From assembly GCA_945871445.1 (NCBI GenBank), contig CAMBWI010000009.1, forward strand, positions 1 through 53,957: a DNA stretch of 53,957 nt, given 5' to 3'. Within the stretch, counting starts at the first letter, position 1. Each line of letters opens with the position of its first letter. The notes under the pieces were generated by a model. It did not search any database, was not told the DNA's origin, and was given only the letters and a program-made list of their open reading frames with translations. The position numbers were made by a program, and so were the translations under genes. Of the stretch, positions 19,126-27,105 are shown piece after piece. This DNA is from Singulisphaera sp. GP187. Its GTDB lineage: Bacteria; Planctomycetota; Phycisphaerae; Phycisphaerales; SM1A02.

Positions 19126-19701
19126 TCACAGGAGCGACAGCGATGGACGCTCGTTGCCGACAGTGCGCCAGATGATTCGCACGATTCGCCAAGTGCCATC
19201 TTTTTGCAGAGCCACTTCGAAAGACCAACGCGTCGGGACTGTGCCGTAACTCGAGGCAGTTCGAGTGCGACAACTCAAGTCAACTGTCGCCGAATCTTCA
19301 GAGATCGTCGTGGCTGTCAACGAAGCTATGTCGTTGGACTCGATGCGGTGGCGATTTGCAAATGAATCAAACGCACTGTCGATGCGCGAACGATCTTCTC
19401 CAGGTTGTTCGGGGGCACTCATATGAATTGTCGCATCACGAGAAAAACACGCTTTTGCAGCAGCAGGATTGCCAGCGACTGCAGCATCGACAAGATTCTT
19501 TATAACGATGGATGCGTGTTCTGCGGGAGTGATCCAGTACCACGAGATTGCGATTGTCAAGATAATTCCCAAAAGCGGGAGAATTGAAGACAGAAGCCAT
19601 TTTATGGATCCAAGGCGAAGGCCGACCAGAAAAATGATCCCCGCAACTCCTGCGAGGGAGAGTCCGATGGTCCACGGATGTTCTGCAAAATTATTCACTC
19701 C
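19126..19701 (-). CDS. hypothetical membrane protein with NTF2/SnoaL-like domain
   Basis: The protein has two hydrophobic segments near the N-terminus (WTIGLSLAGVAGIIFLVG and LPLLGIILTIAISWYWI), followed by about 115 residues. That domain begins with a helix (ASIVIKNLVDAAVAGNPAAAKACFS), contains DATIHM, and ends with a TRWSFEVALQKDGTWRIVRIIW strand pair. That pattern is typical of SnoaL/DUF4440-type cone folds. No catalytic role is implied. I place the start at the GTG at 19701; a longer in-frame reading from 19830 overlaps the divergent Lon-domain gene by about 100 nt and its extra residues look non-coding. The start is uncertain. Confidence 0.6.
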   Translation of the reverse strand, partial: GVNNFAEHPWTIGLSLAGVAGIIFLVGLRLGSIKWLLSSILPLLGIILTIAISWYWITPAEHASIVIKNLVDAAVAGNPAAAKACFSRDATIHMSAPEQPGEDRSRIDSAFDSFANRHRIESNDIASLTATTISEDSATVDLSCRTRTASSYGTVPTRWSFEVALQKDGTWRIVRIIWRTVGNERPSLSLL

Positions 19702-19732
19702 AGCACAAGCATATGAATAAGATAGAGATGAG

Positions 19733-20443
19733 ATGGCTGAAATGATTTCGATCAATTTCTCCGAACCGGTGGCGCTCTTCCCGCTGCCAGGTGTTGTGCT
19801 CCTTCCGCATACGGCGTTGCCGCTGCACATTTTTGAGCCTCGTTATCGCCAAATGATTCGGCACGCACTTGATGGATCTGCTTCGTCAGGAGTTCGACCA
19901 ATCGCAATCGCGTCCATCAGCCCAACTGCAAAGTTGGCTCAGCGCAATCCTCCGCTTCGAAGTGTTGTATGTGTCGCACACATTGTTCAGCATCGTCCAC
20001 TTCCCGATGGTCGCTTCGATATTGTGGTGCAAGGTCTTTGCCGAGCATCGATCGATCGACTCGATGAGCCAGAAGGACAGCGTTTGTATCGCGAGGCGAT
20101 CTTGCGACCAATCGAAGATCCAACGTTGGTAGTTCCTGGTTTGAAAAACATGCGCAATGAAATGCGTTCGCTACTTTCTGGTTTGCGATTTCAGCGGATG
20201 GAAAGTGCGCGCGCGGTCCTTTCTTGGATCGAACGCAAGGAACTCTCGCATCAGGGCGCGCTGGAACTTGTTGCATTCGCTCTTGTCAAGAATGAGGAAT
20301 TGCGATATCAAATCCTTTCAGAGAGCGACGCATTCGAGCGCGCGAAAATCATTTGGGCGGACTTGCATAAAACGGATCGATTCATCGCGAAGGCAGAACT
20401 TCAATTAGCTAAGAAAGCTCCGCGTGGCGTTAACTGGAATTGA
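19733..20443 (+). CDS. LON peptidase substrate-binding (Lon N-terminal) domain protein
   Basis: This 236-residue protein consists only of the Lon N-terminal domain, without the AAA+ or protease parts. The hallmark opening is VALFPLPGVVLLPHTALPLHIFEPRYRQMI, followed by the family's internal IVVQGLCRASI strand and a helical second half. Stand-alone Lon-N proteins are common and their role is not settled; they may bind unfolded or substrate proteins. The ATG at 19733 is followed by a second in-frame ATG at 19742. It is followed by a 123-nt gap before the EVE gene, in which I saw no feature. Confidence 0.88.
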   Translation: MAEMISINFSEPVALFPLPGVVLLPHTALPLHIFEPRYRQMIRHALDGSASSGVRPIAIASISPTAKLAQRNPPLRSVVCVAHIVQHRPLPDGRFDIVVQGLCRASIDRLDEPEGQRLYREAILRPIEDPTLVVPGLKNMRNEMRSLLSGLRFQRMESARAVLSWIERKELSHQGALELVAFALVKNEELRYQILSESDAFERAKIIWADLHKTDRFIAKAELQLAKKAPRGVNWN

Positions 20444-20566
20444 CGGAAGCAGAGTCGATCGCCTTGCGAAAAGTTATTTTGAAAGGATAGGGCAGCATCA
20501 ATTCGAATGCAGCTGGTTCGATTGCTTTGAGTTTCGATTTGTCACACTTTCGTATCCTCTGCGTCT

Positions 20567-21073
20567 ATGGCCGAGAAATCGAACGCGCACAAATCCGAAG
20601 TTTCACATCATTGGTTGATGAAATCAGAACCGTCTGTCTATGGCATCAGCGATCTTTCGCGCGATCGTCACACGCTTTGGGAAGGAGTTCGCAATTATCA
20701 AGCGCGCAATTTTATGCGCGCGATGTCTGTTGGTGATCGCGTGCTTTTGTATCACTCGAATGCGGATGTTGTTGGAATCGTGGGAGTCGCTCGCGTGCGA
20801 TCTGCAGCAAAAGCAGATCCAACGCAGTTCGATGCACGCAGTGAATATTTCGATGCAGGTGCAAAGAAAGATGACCCGCGTTGGTCAGCAGTCGAAGTTG
20901 AATTCGAATCGAAGTTTGCAGTTGCTGTGACGCTTGATGATTTGCGAGGAGATCACGCGCTTGCTTCGATGATGATTCTTCGCAAAGGCAATCGACTTTC
21001 GGTCACGCCTGTGACTGCGGGAGAATTCGCAGCCGTGATGAAGCTTGCACGAAGCGTGGCGAAATCAGAATGA
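20567..21073 (+). CDS. EVE domain-containing protein
   Basis: EVE domains are PUA-like folds that bind modified bases in DNA or RNA. The 168-residue protein has the family's HWLMKSEPSVYGISDL opening, then LWEGVRNYQARNFMRAMSVGDRVLLYHSN (the aromatic and Arg-Asn-Tyr residues that line the base pocket), and ends with LRKGNRLSVTPVT. It is a full-length single-domain EVE protein. Bacterial EVE proteins are often linked to modified-cytosine restriction or RNA modification. Its neighbours here (HAD, LemA, RuvB) are not restriction genes, so a housekeeping RNA- or DNA-base reader is more likely. The stop overlaps the next start (ATGA). Confidence 0.92.
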   Translation: MAEKSNAHKSEVSHHWLMKSEPSVYGISDLSRDRHTLWEGVRNYQARNFMRAMSVGDRVLLYHSNADVVGIVGVARVRSAAKADPTQFDARSEYFDAGAKKDDPRWSAVEVEFESKFAVAVTLDDLRGDHALASMMILRKGNRLSVTPVTAGEFAAVMKLARSVAKSE

Positions 21074-21777
21074 CCCGTGGAATTGCGATCTTCGATATTG
21101 ATGGCACGCTGACTCGAACAAATAGAGTCGACGAAGAGTGCTATGCCCAGGCAGTGCAGGATGTGCTGGGAGTGTCAAACATTTCAACAGACTGGGGTTC
21201 GTATCGTCACTCAAGTGATAATGGGATACTTCATGAAATCATTGAGACGCACTGCAAGCGTGCGCCATGTGGTCGGGACTTTCGAGCGGTTCGTGCGAGA
21301 TTTATCGAACTCGTTTCAGTTCGCAGCCGCAGTGACAGCGAGGGCTGGGAAGAGGTCGCTGGGGCGCGTGAGATTCTGCGTGAACTGCCTTCAATGGGTT
21401 GGACAATCGCGATTGCGACGGGGGGATGGGGTCCGTCGGCTCTTCGCAAACTGGAATGCGTAAATATTTCCATCTCGAATATCTCCTTCGCCTGCGCTGA
21501 CCACGCTTTCGCCCGTTTGGACATCATCCGCTGGGCACTTCGTGGCGCAGTCGGCGTGGTAAAATCCTCTACTATTCCAGTCGTGTATATCGGTGACGGT
21601 GTTTGGGATATTGATGCGGCAAGAGTTGGCGGTTACGGTTTCGTAGGAATTGGGCACGGTGATCGTGCGGTGCTTCTTGCTGCAGCAGGATCTCAAGTCG
21701 TTCTGTCTGATTATCTTGATCGGTCAAAGTTCGAGCACGCATTGACATCAGCGTGTTTAGAGTACGAAAGGCGCTGA
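21070..21777 (+). CDS. HAD-superfamily hydrolase (phosphatase-like)
   Basis: This 235-residue HAD fold has motif I FDIDGTLT with nucleophile Asp9 and general acid Asp11, motif II as IAIATGG (Thr), a Lys further on (about residue 164), and motif IV GDGVWDIDAA. A helical cap lies between motifs I and II. The substrate is not identifiable; phosphoglycolate-phosphatase-like or nucleotidase-like enzymes share the layout. The gene overlaps the EVE gene by 4 nt and lies 19 nt before lemA, so the four genes probably form one transcript. Confidence 0.88.
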   Translation: MTRGIAIFDIDGTLTRTNRVDEECYAQAVQDVLGVSNISTDWGSYRHSSDNGILHEIIETHCKRAPCGRDFRAVRARFIELVSVRSRSDSEGWEEVAGAREILRELPSMGWTIAIATGGWGPSALRKLECVNISISNISFACADHAFARLDIIRWALRGAVGVVKSSTIPVVYIGDGVWDIDAARVGGYGFVGIGHGDRAVLLAAAGSQVVLSDYLDRSKFEHALTSACLEYERR

Positions 21778-21796
21778 GCGCCGAAGGAGTCTTGAG

Positions 21797-22375
21797 ATGG
21801 GTGGAGCACTTTTTGCTGGAGTCGGTCTTGTTGTGATCATCGTTGTTGTGATCGCAATCATCCTTGCGTTTTATGTCATGGGTATCTACAACGGATTGCA
21901 GCGATTGCGTGTTGCAACAGAGAGCGCGCTCAGCGGCATTGATGTGCAATTGAAGCGTCGCCATGATCTTGTTCCAAATCTCGTTAGCACCGTGCAGGGA
22001 TATGCATCGCACGAGAAGGGGACTCTCGAAGCTGTCATCAAGGCGCGTGCGTCAGCGATGCAGGCGGGGACAGTCTCCGAAAAATCTGCAGCTGAAGGTC
22101 AGCTTTCTGGTGCACTCGGTCGACTGATGGCGATTGCGGAGGCATACCCAGATCTCAAAGCAAACCAAAACTTCCTGCAATTGCAGGGAGAATTGTCTGG
22201 GCTTGAAAACGGAATCTCGCAATCGCGCGGCAATTACAACGGATCTGCGCAAGGATTTAATGCGACGCTTGCACAGTTTCCAACGAACATCATCGGTGGC
22301 ATATTTAGTTTCAAAGCATTTGATTTCTTCAAGGCTGATGAAGTCGATCGCGCAGTTCCTGTCGTCAAGTTCTGA
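21797..22375 (+). CDS. LemA family protein
   Basis: LemA proteins are membrane-anchored helical bundles of unclear function. The N-terminus has one long hydrophobic helix (about residues 5-32), then the family string YNGLQRLRVATESALSGIDVQLKRRHDLVPNLV, a long helix region (GTLEAVIKARASA), the LMAIAEAYPDLKANQNFLQLQGEL core and a C-terminal FNATLAQFPTNII segment. It is intact and of normal length at 192 residues. A good AAGGAG site lies 9 nt before the ATG. LemA genes often sit beside a TPM-domain or protease gene; none is seen here. Confidence 0.95.
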   Translation: MGGALFAGVGLVVIIVVVIAIILAFYVMGIYNGLQRLRVATESALSGIDVQLKRRHDLVPNLVSTVQGYASHEKGTLEAVIKARASAMQAGTVSEKSAAEGQLSGALGRLMAIAEAYPDLKANQNFLQLQGELSGLENGISQSRGNYNGSAQGFNATLAQFPTNIIGGIFSFKAFDFFKADEVDRAVPVVKF

Positions 22376-22422
22376 GTGCATGGCGTAGTCAGTTCGACGC
22401 AAAGACAGAAGGAAAGCCACGG

Positions 22423-23478
22423 ATGGCAAAAGAACGAATCGTATCTGCGACAGAACAGACTTCCGACGAGGAGATTGTCTCGCCATCGATTCGACCGCGA
22501 ACGCTGAATGAATATGTTGGTCAGAGCGCTTTGAAGGAGCGACTTGATATTGCGCTGCGCGCTGCTCGTCAGCGCAATAAGCCGATGGAGCACGTTCTGC
22601 TGCATGGACCTCCGGGACTTGGCAAGACCACGCTTGCATTTGTGATCGCCGCGGAACTCGGTTCGCACGCATCGGTGACGAGTGGTCCAGCACTGACCAA
22701 AGCTGGCGATCTTGTCGGAACGCTGACGCGCATGCAGGATCGGGATGTGCTTTTCATCGACGAGATTCATCGATTGCCTGCCGCGGTCGAGGAATACATC
22801 TATCCCGCCATGGAGGATTACAGAATTGATTTCACCGTGGATTCTGGAATGCACGCGAAAGTTGTCACGATCAATCTCAAGTCATTCACTTTGATCGGCG
22901 CAACAACGCGACCAGGATTGTTGACACAAGCGCTGCGAACGAGATTTGGAATTACGCATCATTTGGGCTTCTATCCGCAGTCTGATTTGTTGGCGATTCT
23001 TTCGCGTGCTTGTGGGATTATGGATGTCGGTCGAGTTGGACAGGGCGCGTTGAACATGATTGCCTCTCGCAGTCGAGGCACGCCGCGTGTCGCGTTGCGA
23101 TTGCTGCGCCGCGTGCATGACTTTGCAATTGTGCGCGGCGATGGAAAGATTATTGAAGCGACTGTTGATGCTGCGCTGCAATTGGAATCAGTCGATTCGC
23201 TTGGTCTCGATGCACTTGATCGAAGTTATTTGCGAACGCTTGCAACGGTCTATGAAGGCGGCCCCGTCGGCGTTGAAGCGCTTGCTGCGACCATTGGTGA
23301 AGATGGTGGCACGCTCGAAGATGTTGTTGAACCTTTCTTGTTGCAATCTGGATTTGTCGCGCGCACCCGTCAGGGCAGACGCATTACGCGTGCTGGTGCA
23401 GACCACATTGGCGTTGCATTTCGAGGTGAGCGGATTGATGAGAAGGATGAAGGACCGCCGCCGCTCTTTGGTGGATGA
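22423..23478 (+). CDS. ruvB: Holliday junction branch migration helicase RuvB
   Basis: RuvB is the hexameric AAA+ motor that drives branch migration with RuvA. The 351 residues match the family. Visible are LNEYVGQSALKERL, Walker A GPPGLGKTT at 62-70, Walker B VLFIDEIHRL, the GATTRPGLLTQALRTRFGI sensor 1/arginine-finger region, and the C-terminal winged helix (GVEALAATIGEDGGTLEDVVEPFLLQ). ruvA and ruvC are not adjacent. A GGA-rich site precedes the ATG. After the TGA stop the same frame stays open for another 82 codons through a 12-bp repeat array, which I regard as non-coding. Confidence 0.97.
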   Translation: MAKERIVSATEQTSDEEIVSPSIRPRTLNEYVGQSALKERLDIALRAARQRNKPMEHVLLHGPPGLGKTTLAFVIAAELGSHASVTSGPALTKAGDLVGTLTRMQDRDVLFIDEIHRLPAAVEEYIYPAMEDYRIDFTVDSGMHAKVVTINLKSFTLIGATTRPGLLTQALRTRFGITHHLGFYPQSDLLAILSRACGIMDVGRVGQGALNMIASRSRGTPRVALRLLRRVHDFAIVRGDGKIIEATVDAALQLESVDSLGLDALDRSYLRTLATVYEGGPVGVEALAATIGEDGGTLEDVVEPFLLQSGFVARTRQGRRITRAGADHIGVAFRGERIDEKDEGPPPLFGG

Positions 23479-23500
23479 TTGCGCGCGGACACAGTGGCTG

Positions 23501-23584
23501 ATACAGCCACGGAAACAGCCGCGGATACAGCCACGGAACCAGCCGCGGATGCGGCCACGGATACAGCTACCGATACAGCCGCAG
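23501..23584. repeat. 12-bp tandem repeat block, left, seven units
   Basis: Seven 12-bp units with consensus ATACAGCCACGG lie directly downstream of the ruvB stop (unit starts at 23501, 23513, 23525, 23537, 23549, 23561, 23573). Units vary mostly at A/G positions and alternate between CCACGG and CCGCGG endings. A related block follows on the other side of the palindrome. Confidence 0.93.
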
Positions 23585-23599
23585 AATTGCATAAGTGGG

Positions 23600-23726
23600 T
23601 AGCCGTGGAAAGTCCTCTCGGGGCTCAAACAGTCCTCGGCGACCGACACGATCCGGTTTGCGAAAATTTATTGCAAGTGCAGTCGGCCGCCTGCGGAACT
23701 CGCCCGAGAGAACTTTCCAGCGGCTA
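23600..23726. ncRNA. candidate structured RNA or palindromic element between ruvB and lptD
   Basis: The outer arms 23600-23622 and 23703-23726 pair almost fully: TAGCCG/CGGCTA, TGGAAAGT/ACTTTCCA, CTCTCGGG/CCCGAGAG with one bulge and one mismatch. An inner 10-bp stem pairs GGCGACCGAC (23638-23647) with GTCGGCCGCC (23682-23691), and TTGC/GCAA closes the apical part. Internal unpaired regions lie between the stems. The result is a long, interrupted hairpin on either strand. It matches no RNA family I know. It could be a bidirectional terminator, a mobile palindromic repeat or a structured RNA. No promoter was identified. Confidence 0.45.
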
Positions 23727-23750
23727 GGCACGCAAGCGGAAGTGCGACTG

Positions 23751-23839
23751 AAACAGCCACGGATACAGCCACGGATGCAGCCGCGGATGCAGCCACAGAA
23801 TCGGACAGCACATTGAGACAGCCACGAACACAGCTGTTC
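23751..23839. repeat. 12-bp tandem repeat block, right
   Basis: Four clear 12-bp units of the same family as the left block (23751-23798), then a 17-nt break and two degenerate units (23816-23839). Between this block and the lptD stop at 23876 only a run of eight A residues is notable. Confidence 0.85.
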
Positions 23840-23875
23840 GCTTGGCATGCCGTAAAAAAAATCAAGTGCTATAAA

Positions 23876-26800
23876 TTATTGACCCAAACCAGCAGTGCCG
23901 CCGCCTTGGCTATTTGGCGCAAGTGATGTTCCCGCTCCGCCCGCCCCTGGGATTTGTATAGCCATTGAGAAAGTTGTTTCGTCCACGATTTGGTTATACG
24001 CGGCGCCGATTGAGAGATAGAAATCTGGAAATGTTCGTGTGAGATTGACAGAAGCTGCACGAAAATTGGACTCGACCAAGTCGTATTGTGGACTAAGCGT
24101 CAATGCATATTTTTTCGAGATTTGATACGAGACGCCACCTTGAATAAATTCATCCGCGGGATAGAGTCCAGTTGGATCAAATGTGTTTACATATCTGTAC
24201 TCAAGATAGAAACGCACATCAGGCGATTGCTGAATGCTTCCGCCGAGAGTTCCGCGCCCCAAATCATTCAAGCCGAAACTGTTGATCGAATTGCCTCGAT
24301 CCTGTAAGAGATAGACACCTTGACCATAGAGCGAGAGCGCATCACTCACTTGCATTTTTCCGTTGGCATAGAGGTGATCTCCCCACTGAGAATATTCAGG
24401 TCGCCAAGAATAAAAGCTTGGCATCGGTGACTGCGCATACTTCAAGCCAAATGGATCAGTGGTGATATTTTCTGTCGGTTGCAGAGAATCGTTTTGGTTG
24501 TCGACCACTGCTCCCATGCTGAGCACCACCCAATCCACCGAGCGCCAATTCCCAGGCCCGCCGCGCATTGTCTGCAATTTATTTGTAACACCGATTTGCG
24601 CAACGGCCGCTCCAGAGACCGCTTCAACATCTTGGTCATAGACCGGCATATCTAAGACACTATTGGAATTCCAACCGTACCAAAGCATCGCAGTAGGCTG
24701 AATAATGTGATGCAGTCGGTTGAGATCCAAGAATGAACTTCGCACAGAGTTATATTTTGAAGTGAACTCAGTAGAAAATCGACTTCCTGCGCCAAGCAGA
24801 GTGCGAATGTCTTCGCTTTCACTTGCATAGTCTTGGAAATCATTCAAGATATACGCCGCAACTTGTCCGTGTGCAAATGGAACGATCTTCACCGATCCAA
24901 TCGAAAGTGGCATCGCAATTTCTTGCCGCGTGTACAGGCGCGCGCGCACGAGATCGTCGTATCCAGCGGCGTCGTACGCATCACGAATGTTTTGATTCGA
25001 ACCAAACGCAGTGTTCTGGGAAAATGCCCGAGCGCTAATGCCCAACTCTGACGGAGTTCCAGACTGAACTTGTAATCGCATCATGTTTGCTGAATAATTC
25101 TGCGTCCAAGTCAGTCGATCACCGAAAAGAGATTCGCCATAACGCTGATACGCCAACTCAGGAAACTTGTCGACGGAGTATGGTCGCGAAGCAATCATGT
25201 ATGCGTTGCTGAGAAATTGATTCGGATTATATTTCAGGAGGAGCGAGAGTGAATTATTTCCGCTTTGCCAATTCAAATATCCACTCGATTCGTACTCGCG
25301 ACGATTCAGATAGTCATCCCAATTAAAGACAGAGACATAGGTCTGATCGCTGAAGATGGAAAATTGCGCGTCGAGTGTCACGTCGCTTGCAAGATCGCGC
25401 TTCCAATCAGCGAGCACTTCGCCGCGATATTGTTCGGTGCTGGTGATGAGCCCACCAGATGCAGTCTGCTCTTCGTTGAGGAAATCGTAATAACCCATCG
25501 CCTTAAAATTGCCTGTTCCACCGAGAATATTTGCCTTCGCATCCAATCCCAAGCCGAATGCATTCTTGGTGAGGACTTCTTGGACCAATTTCACTTCTCC
25601 CAGCGCATCTGGTTTCTCTACGCCGATCAGATCGAAGAGATCCCACTCCGACTTGATGATCGTTCCTTGATATTCCTGAAATCCAACATTGAGGTACTTG
25701 AGCGGAATCTGATTCGGCGATCCTGCGATGTAAGGCCAGTATAAAAACGGCGTTCCATTTGCACGAAGCGTTGCATGAGTTCCTGTCATATATGAACCGC
25801 CTCCCGCTGATTCGGGTTGTTGCGTGATCGTCAAACTCTGAACACCAACTGCCAAATGAGGCGTGAAGAATTCACTCGTAGAGACGCGGGCACTCTTTGC
25901 GGTGAACTCGTCAGCCGCAAGTTGTCGCATCTCTTCGGCGCGGGCATAAGCCAAGATTCCTCCACGCATAGTCGTGCGCATCACTGCGTCCATCACAATC
26001 GCCTGATTCAGTGCGAGGTCGTAATACACACGTTTGCCGCGCAATGTGTATTGATAGTCCGTCGCAACAACATCACCTTCGAGATAGATCCCGACAACAT
26101 CCTTCGCATCAAGCATCCCAGTGTTGTTCGTTGCTGTTGCTCCTTTCTTTGGAGCAAGAAAAATCACAGCTTGATCGGAAGAGAGTTGGAGTTCTCTGAC
26201 TGGTCCAACTCCTGGAGGGCTCGCGTAATCCACGCGCACCGATTTCGAAAGCATCACGCAATCATCTTTGGTCTCAATGGTCGTATTTCCCGAAGAAAAC
26301 GAGAGGGTTCCTTGCGGAGCGAAAATCTTTGTCTGGTCCACCTCGACCGGAACCGTTGCTTGCGGAAGAGTTGTTTTTTCTGGAGGTAAATCAACTGGCG
26401 CACCGACCACAAGAGGAGGATCAACAGGTGCAATCGGTGCATCGAGTTGAGGCCGTGATCGAAGAAGCGCGCCTCGCGCAACAGATTCCAAATACGCTTT
26501 AACTCTCGTCGTGCCTTGGATCAAAGTTGGATTGCTTGGCGGCGCTTTTTCTTCAAGCAGTGTGATTGTCAGATTGATGTCGCCACGAGTGCTGCCGGTT
26601 ACCAAGAGATCGCTTCCACTTGCACCAACTCCCGCACGACGAGTGGGCTCTTCAGCTTCAGGAAAGTAAACAGCGATTTGGTTGATCAATCCTTCGGTGC
26701 TAGGAATGCGATTGATCCAGATGACTGCGTTTGTGCTCGAGAAGTAATAACCACCAAACTTCACACGAACATCGCCTTCAACTTGCAGTCGCTTCGTATC

Positions 26801-27013
26801 GTCAACATCCCAAGCCCATCCGCGAACAGCGTTGATGATGATGTCGCTTGCGACAGGTTCTGTCGGCAGAACAAATCCGCCCAAAGCTTGACCAGTGATG
26901 GGCACATCTTGAAGTTCTTGTGCAGCAGTCTGCGACGAAATTGTTGTGATTGCGAGAATGAAGATGATTAGTCGACGCATGCAGTAAATGTTTGCATTAG
27001 TCATTCGAGTCAT
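23876..27013 (-). CDS. LptD-like LPS-assembly / organic solvent tolerance outer membrane protein
   Basis: LptD forms the outer-membrane barrel that inserts lipopolysaccharide. This protein has a signal peptide (MRRLIIFILAITTISSQTAAQ), N-terminal OstA/LptA-like beta-taco segments (for example VEGDVRVKFGGYYFSSTNAVIW and LEGDVVATDYQYTLRGKRVYYD), and a long C-terminal part rich in alternating aromatic/polar strands typical of a 26-strand barrel, with the family string FLYWPYIAGSPNQIPLKYLNVG. At about 1045 residues it is longer than E. coli LptD. I chose the ATG at 27013 because a GGGAG site lies 8 nt upstream; the longer in-frame extension overlaps the UbiA gene. The presence of LptD supports a diderm envelope with LPS. 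Confidence 0.85.
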   Translation of the reverse strand: MTRMTNANIYCMRRLIIFILAITTISSQTAAQELQDVPITGQALGGFVLPTEPVASDIIINAVRGWAWDVDDTKRLQVEGDVRVKFGGYYFSSTNAVIWINRIPSTEGLINQIAVYFPEAEEPTRRAGVGASGSDLLVTGSTRGDINLTITLLEEKAPPSNPTLIQGTTRVKAYLESVARGALLRSRPQLDAPIAPVDPPLVVGAPVDLPPEKTTLPQATVPVEVDQTKIFAPQGTLSFSSGNTTIETKDDCVMLSKSVRVDYASPPGVGPVRELQLSSDQAVIFLAPKKGATATNNTGMLDAKDVVGIYLEGDVVATDYQYTLRGKRVYYDLALNQAIVMDAVMRTTMRGGILAYARAEEMRQLAADEFTAKSARVSTSEFFTPHLAVGVQSLTITQQPESAGGGSYMTGTHATLRANGTPFLYWPYIAGSPNQIPLKYLNVGFQEYQGTIIKSEWDLFDLIGVEKPDALGEVKLVQEVLTKNAFGLGLDAKANILGGTGNFKAMGYYDFLNEEQTASGGLITSTEQYRGEVLADWKRDLASDVTLDAQFSIFSDQTYVSVFNWDDYLNRREYESSGYLNWQSGNNSLSLLLKYNPNQFLSNAYMIASRPYSVDKFPELAYQRYGESLFGDRLTWTQNYSANMMRLQVQSGTPSELGISARAFSQNTAFGSNQNIRDAYDAAGYDDLVRARLYTRQEIAMPLSIGSVKIVPFAHGQVAAYILNDFQDYASESEDIRTLLGAGSRFSTEFTSKYNSVRSSFLDLNRLHHIIQPTAMLWYGWNSNSVLDMPVYDQDVEAVSGAAVAQIGVTNKLQTMRGGPGNWRSVDWVVLSMGAVVDNQNDSLQPTENITTDPFGLKYAQSPMPSFYSWRPEYSQWGDHLYANGKMQVSDALSLYGQGVYLLQDRGNSINSFGLNDLGRGTLGGSIQQSPDVRFYLEYRYVNTFDPTGLYPADEFIQGGVSYQISKKYALTLSPQYDLVESNFRAASVNLTRTFPDFYLSIGAAYNQIVDETTFSMAIQIPGAGGAGTSLAPNSQGGGTAGLGQ

Positions 27014-27105
27014 ACGAAATTCTCCCAGCGGCGCAGGCGACATCTGTGCAGAATTGTATGAAGTGTTGCTCGCCTCGTCTTTCTCTGCGTCTTTCGCCCT
27101 GATCG

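Noticed and set aside
23600-23640. GTGGAAAGTCC...GGGGCTC resembling the conserved start of bacterial RNase P RNA (GAGGAAAGTCC)
   Set aside because: The AAAGTCC segment pairs completely with the distal arm of the palindrome, the element is only about 130 nt long, and the other conserved RNase P regions are absent.
23501-23839. CRISPR array
   Set aside because: The units are contiguous 12-mers with no spacers, and no cas genes are nearby.
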